Origin: Bacillota bacterium
Lineage (GTDB): Bacteria; Bacillota; Clostridia; Acetivibrionales; DSM-27016
DNA length: 64,000 nucleotides
Assembly: GCA_023390115.1 (NCBI GenBank)
Contig: JAEWDM010000016.1
Location: 62,001-126,000 of the forward strand
Direction: 5' to 3'
The notes under the pieces are model-generated. The model ran no database searches and was not told the origin of the DNA. It saw only the letters and a program-made list of their open reading frames with translations. Shown one piece after another: positions 61,962 to 64,000 of the stretch. The position numbers and the translations under genes were made by a program. Position 1 is the stretch's first letter, and the number at the start of each line of letters is the position of its first letter.

Positions 61962-63098
61962 ATGTATTCTGTGGAAAAAACAAAGGGCATAAGCTTTATA
62001 AAAAGCTTTGATTATATCCTGTTTATAACTGTGCTGGCACTGTCCGCTATTGGGCTGGTGGTGCTCTATAGCGCCACATTGTCGTTTGATGACGGCGTAA
62101 GCAGGGTTTTAAAGCAGGGAGCGGCCCTTGCAATAGGTATAGCTATGGCACTCATTATAAGCTGTGTCGATTATAAGGACTTCAAAATAATAGGGATTAT
62201 TTTTTATATTATAAGCATAGTCCTGCTTATATATGTTAATTTCAAAGGCGTCGGGGCCGAGACATGGGGAAGCAACAGCTGGATGCAGATTCCCGTTTTC
62301 GGAAGCTTTCAGCCTTCGGAAATAGCGAAAATTACCTTCATTGTGGTGATTTCTGCTTTTCTTGAAAGAATTAAGGAGGGGCAGGGAAGTAAAAATATAG
62401 CAAAGCTCTTAATTTACTCTGCAATTCCTATAGCACTTGTTATTTTGCAAAAGGATTTCGGCACATCCATGGTATTTATATTTGTTTTTTTCGTTATGCT
62501 TTTTATTTGCGGCTTGCCCTACAAATATATGCTCGGAGTATTTATAGCCGCAATTCCGTGCGGAGTACTCACATGGATCTTTTTGCTTAACGATAAAAGA
62601 CGCGACAGGATAAGGTTTTTCTTTAATCCTGAGGATGACCAGTCAAATGCAGGCTTTCAGGTGCTGCGATCCATAAGGGCAATAGGCTCTGGACAAATAT
62701 TCGGAAAGAAGCTTTTTCAAGGCATACAGACGCAGAGGGCTACGGTTCCTGTAAAGGAGTCTGACTTTATTTTTACCGTCATAGGGGAGGAGCTTGGGTT
62801 TATCGGCTCTGCAATAATTGTGCTGCTTATATTTTTCCTGCTTCTGAGGTGCGTTTATATAGCAAAAAACTCCAGGGATCTATATGGAGCCTTTCTGGTA
62901 ACGGGCTTGACTGCAATGCTGGGCTTTCATTTTGTAGAGAATATAGGAATGAATATAGGGATATTTCCCATAACGGGTATTCCCCTGCCATTTATCAGTC
63001 TGGGAGGGAGCGCGATGGTGACAAATTATATCGCCATAGGAATAATACTTAGCGTGTCAATGCGCCGCAAGCGCAGTATTTTCAACAGCTCACAGTAG
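61962..63098 (+). CDS. rodA: RodA-type SEDS peptidoglycan glycosyltransferase
   Basis: This 378-residue membrane protein has ten helices. Catalytic Asp268 lies in ESDFIFTVIGEELG, with QPSEIAKI and GIPLPFISLGGS also present. RodA polymerises glycan strands for cylindrical wall growth. I take the ATG at 61962, after AAGGTGG; a GTG three codons earlier overlaps the site. It lies before the mraZ division cluster and ends at a strong terminator. Confidence 0.94.
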   Translation: MYSVEKTKGISFIKSFDYILFITVLALSAIGLVVLYSATLSFDDGVSRVLKQGAALAIGIAMALIISCVDYKDFKIIGIIFYIISIVLLIYVNFKGVGAETWGSNSWMQIPVFGSFQPSEIAKITFIVVISAFLERIKEGQGSKNIAKLLIYSAIPIALVILQKDFGTSMVFIFVFFVMLFICGLPYKYMLGVFIAAIPCGVLTWIFLLNDKRRDRIRFFFNPEDDQSNAGFQVLRSIRAIGSGQIFGKKLFQGIQTQRATVPVKESDFIFTVIGEELGFIGSAIIVLLIFFLLLRCVYIAKNSRDLYGAFLVTGLTAMLGFHFVENIGMNIGIFPITGIPLPFISLGGSAMVTNYIAIGIILSVSMRRKRSIFNSSQ

Positions 63099-63108
63099 AG
63101 GGTAAGTT

Positions 63109-63148
63109 AAACAAAAAAGATAGGACCTATGTCCTATCTTTTTTGTTT
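63109..63148. terminator. Strong terminator after rodA
   Basis: AAACAAAAAAGATAGGA and its exact complement form a 17-bp stem, with T-rich right arm and tail. Confidence 0.9.
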
Positions 63149-63168
63149 GCTTTTAAAAACTATAAAAT

Positions 63169-63239
63169 TTGCTTGATTATTTATTGTTTTTAAAATAAAA
63201 TAAGTACATAAGTGGTGGGAAGTGGTGAGAAGTGGTGAG
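63169..63239 (+). promoter_or_regulatory. mraZ promoter and MraZ operator repeats
   Basis: TTGCTT (63169-63174), a 16-base spacer and TAAAAT (63191-63196) form a promoter. Three direct repeats of AAGTGGTGRG at 63210, 63220 and 63230 (10-base period) lie downstream of the start point. They match the known type of MraZ binding site, so the division cluster is probably repressed by its own first product. Confidence 0.85.
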
Positions 63240-63267
63240 AAAGACCGGAGAAGCAGGGGTGAAATAA

Positions 63268-63699
63268 TTGTTCTATGGAGAATACCAGCATACCGTGGAT
63301 TCAAAAGGACGGGCAATTATTCCTGCTAAATACAGGGAGGGGCTGGGAGAAAAATTTATTTTAACAAAGGGCCTTGACAACTGCTTGTTCGCATACTCCT
63401 CCGAGGAGTGGTGCAATCTTGAGTCGAAGCTTAAATCGCTTCCTTTTACCGACAAGGATGTCAGAGCTTTTGTAAGATTCTTTTTCTCAGGCGCCGCCGA
63501 ATGTGAGACGGATAAGCAGGGCAGGATATTAATTCCGCAGAATCTCAGAGAATATGCGGCTCTGGATAAGGACATATATATTATAGGTGTTTCAACAAGA
63601 GTAGAGATATGGGACAAGCATAAATGGGAAAGCTATAACGGGGATGATAATATAAGTGCCGACAAGATAGCCGAAAAGATGGCCATACTTGGTATATAA
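63268..63699 (+). CDS. mraZ: Transcriptional regulator MraZ
   Basis: This 143-residue protein has two MraZ/AbrB-like repeats, beginning YGEYQHTVDSKGRAIIPAK and then ETDKQGRILIPQNLREYA. It binds direct repeats upstream of its own gene and controls the division and cell wall cluster. The start is a TTG seven bases after AGGGGTGA. It is followed 21 bases later by rsmH, the usual order. Confidence 0.97.
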   Translation: MFYGEYQHTVDSKGRAIIPAKYREGLGEKFILTKGLDNCLFAYSSEEWCNLESKLKSLPFTDKDVRAFVRFFFSGAAECETDKQGRILIPQNLREYAALDKDIYIIGVSTRVEIWDKHKWESYNGDDNISADKIAEKMAILGI

Positions 63700-63720
63700 A
63701 TTGGGAGTGAAGTGCATTAA

Positions 63721-64000
63721 ATGGAATTTAACCATAAGCCTGTTTTGCTTAAGGAGTGCATTGAGGGGCTGGAAATAAAACCCTTTGGAACATACATAGA
63801 CGGTACTATGGGCGGAGCGGGGCATTCCCGCGAAATTTATAAACGGCTTGACAGCAGGGGTATGCTTATAGGAATAGATCAGGACTCCTTTGCCATACAG
63901 GCATCTAAAGCGGCATTGGAGGAGGCCGGGGGAGAGGCGGGATTAATTTTTGCCAATCGGAATTTTAAGGATATAAAGGATGTCTGCCGGGAGAACAGTG
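63721..64000 (+). CDS. rsmH: 16S rRNA (cytosine(1402)-N4)-methyltransferase, 5' part
   Basis: The window cuts this gene after about 93 codons. The visible N-terminus starts MEFNHKPVLLKECIEGL and has the SAM-binding region YIDGTMGGAGHSREI and GIDQDSFAI, diagnostic of RsmH (MraW). It methylates C1402 in the decoding centre of 16S rRNA. GGGAGTGA lies upstream of the ATG. Confidence 0.96.
   Translation, partial: MEFNHKPVLLKECIEGLEIKPFGTYIDGTMGGAGHSREIYKRLDSRGMLIGIDQDSFAIQASKAALEEAGGEAGLIFANRNFKDIKDVCRENS

Overview
The window reads as chromosomal DNA of a Gram-positive, spore-forming anaerobe of the Clostridia. Gene starts carry strong GGAGG-type ribosome sites and often use TTG or GTG. GatCAB, PadR, YesM/YesN two-component pairs, a LysM-GH18 spore-cortex-type protein and an mraZ-rsmH division cluster all fit. 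The sugar importers, the GH3 glycosidase and the polyol dehydrogenase suggest a plant-polysaccharide or oligosaccharide user. The genus is inference.

Layout. At 1-3.3 kb are a secreted metallo-beta-lactamase protein with a DUF3006 partner, then a PadR regulator with a SEDS-like membrane protein. At 3.4-9.3 kb lies a B12 regulon: cbiMNQO (cobalt import) and metE (B12-independent methionine synthase), each behind its own cobalamin riboswitch and sigma-A promoter. At 9.4-10.8 kb are small or broken genes. At 10.9-25.3 kb is a carbohydrate locus with an epimerase, two YesM/YesN two-component pairs, an FAD oxidoreductase, an ABC importer without its ATPase, and a double-domain class II aldolase. 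At 25.5-27.4 kb sits an AT-rich SEC-C/TPR/HEPN-like gene bounded by two copies of a palindromic repeat. At 27.9-34.5 kb is a second ABC importer with a GH3 glycosidase and a zinc alcohol dehydrogenase. At 34.5-39 kb are tmcAL and several orphan genes. At 39-43 kb are a compact RNA/peptide locus and gatCAB. At 43-50 kb are a chemoreceptor, a zinc-ribbon protein with a structured leader, and a MacB-like export operon. At 50-56 kb are a cyclophilin, an acyl-CoA synthetase, a LysM-GH18 protein and NAD synthetase. At 55.9-57.4 kb are three tRNAs (His, Gln, Lys) and a REP-associated transposase. At 58-64 kb are the M16-like pair yfmF/yfmH, lgt, rodA, mraZ and the start of rsmH.

Most notable points. 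(1) At 39.08-39.50 kb, a candidate small RNA with a perfect promoter and terminator has 31 nt of interrupted antisense complementarity to the leader of a 30-residue hydrophobic peptide. The peptide's Shine-Dalgarno is locked in a perfect 15-bp hairpin. This looks like a type I toxin-antitoxin locus of dinQ/agrB or zorO/orzO design. (2) A dispersed palindromic repeat family with GGGGACA-type ends occurs at about ten sites and also flanks the one REP-associated transposase gene. (3) The SEC-C/TPR/HEPN-like gene sits between two full copies of that repeat, apparently separating a two-component pair from its ABC operon. (4) The PadR-linked SEDS protein has His where RodA-type proteins have the catalytic Asp.
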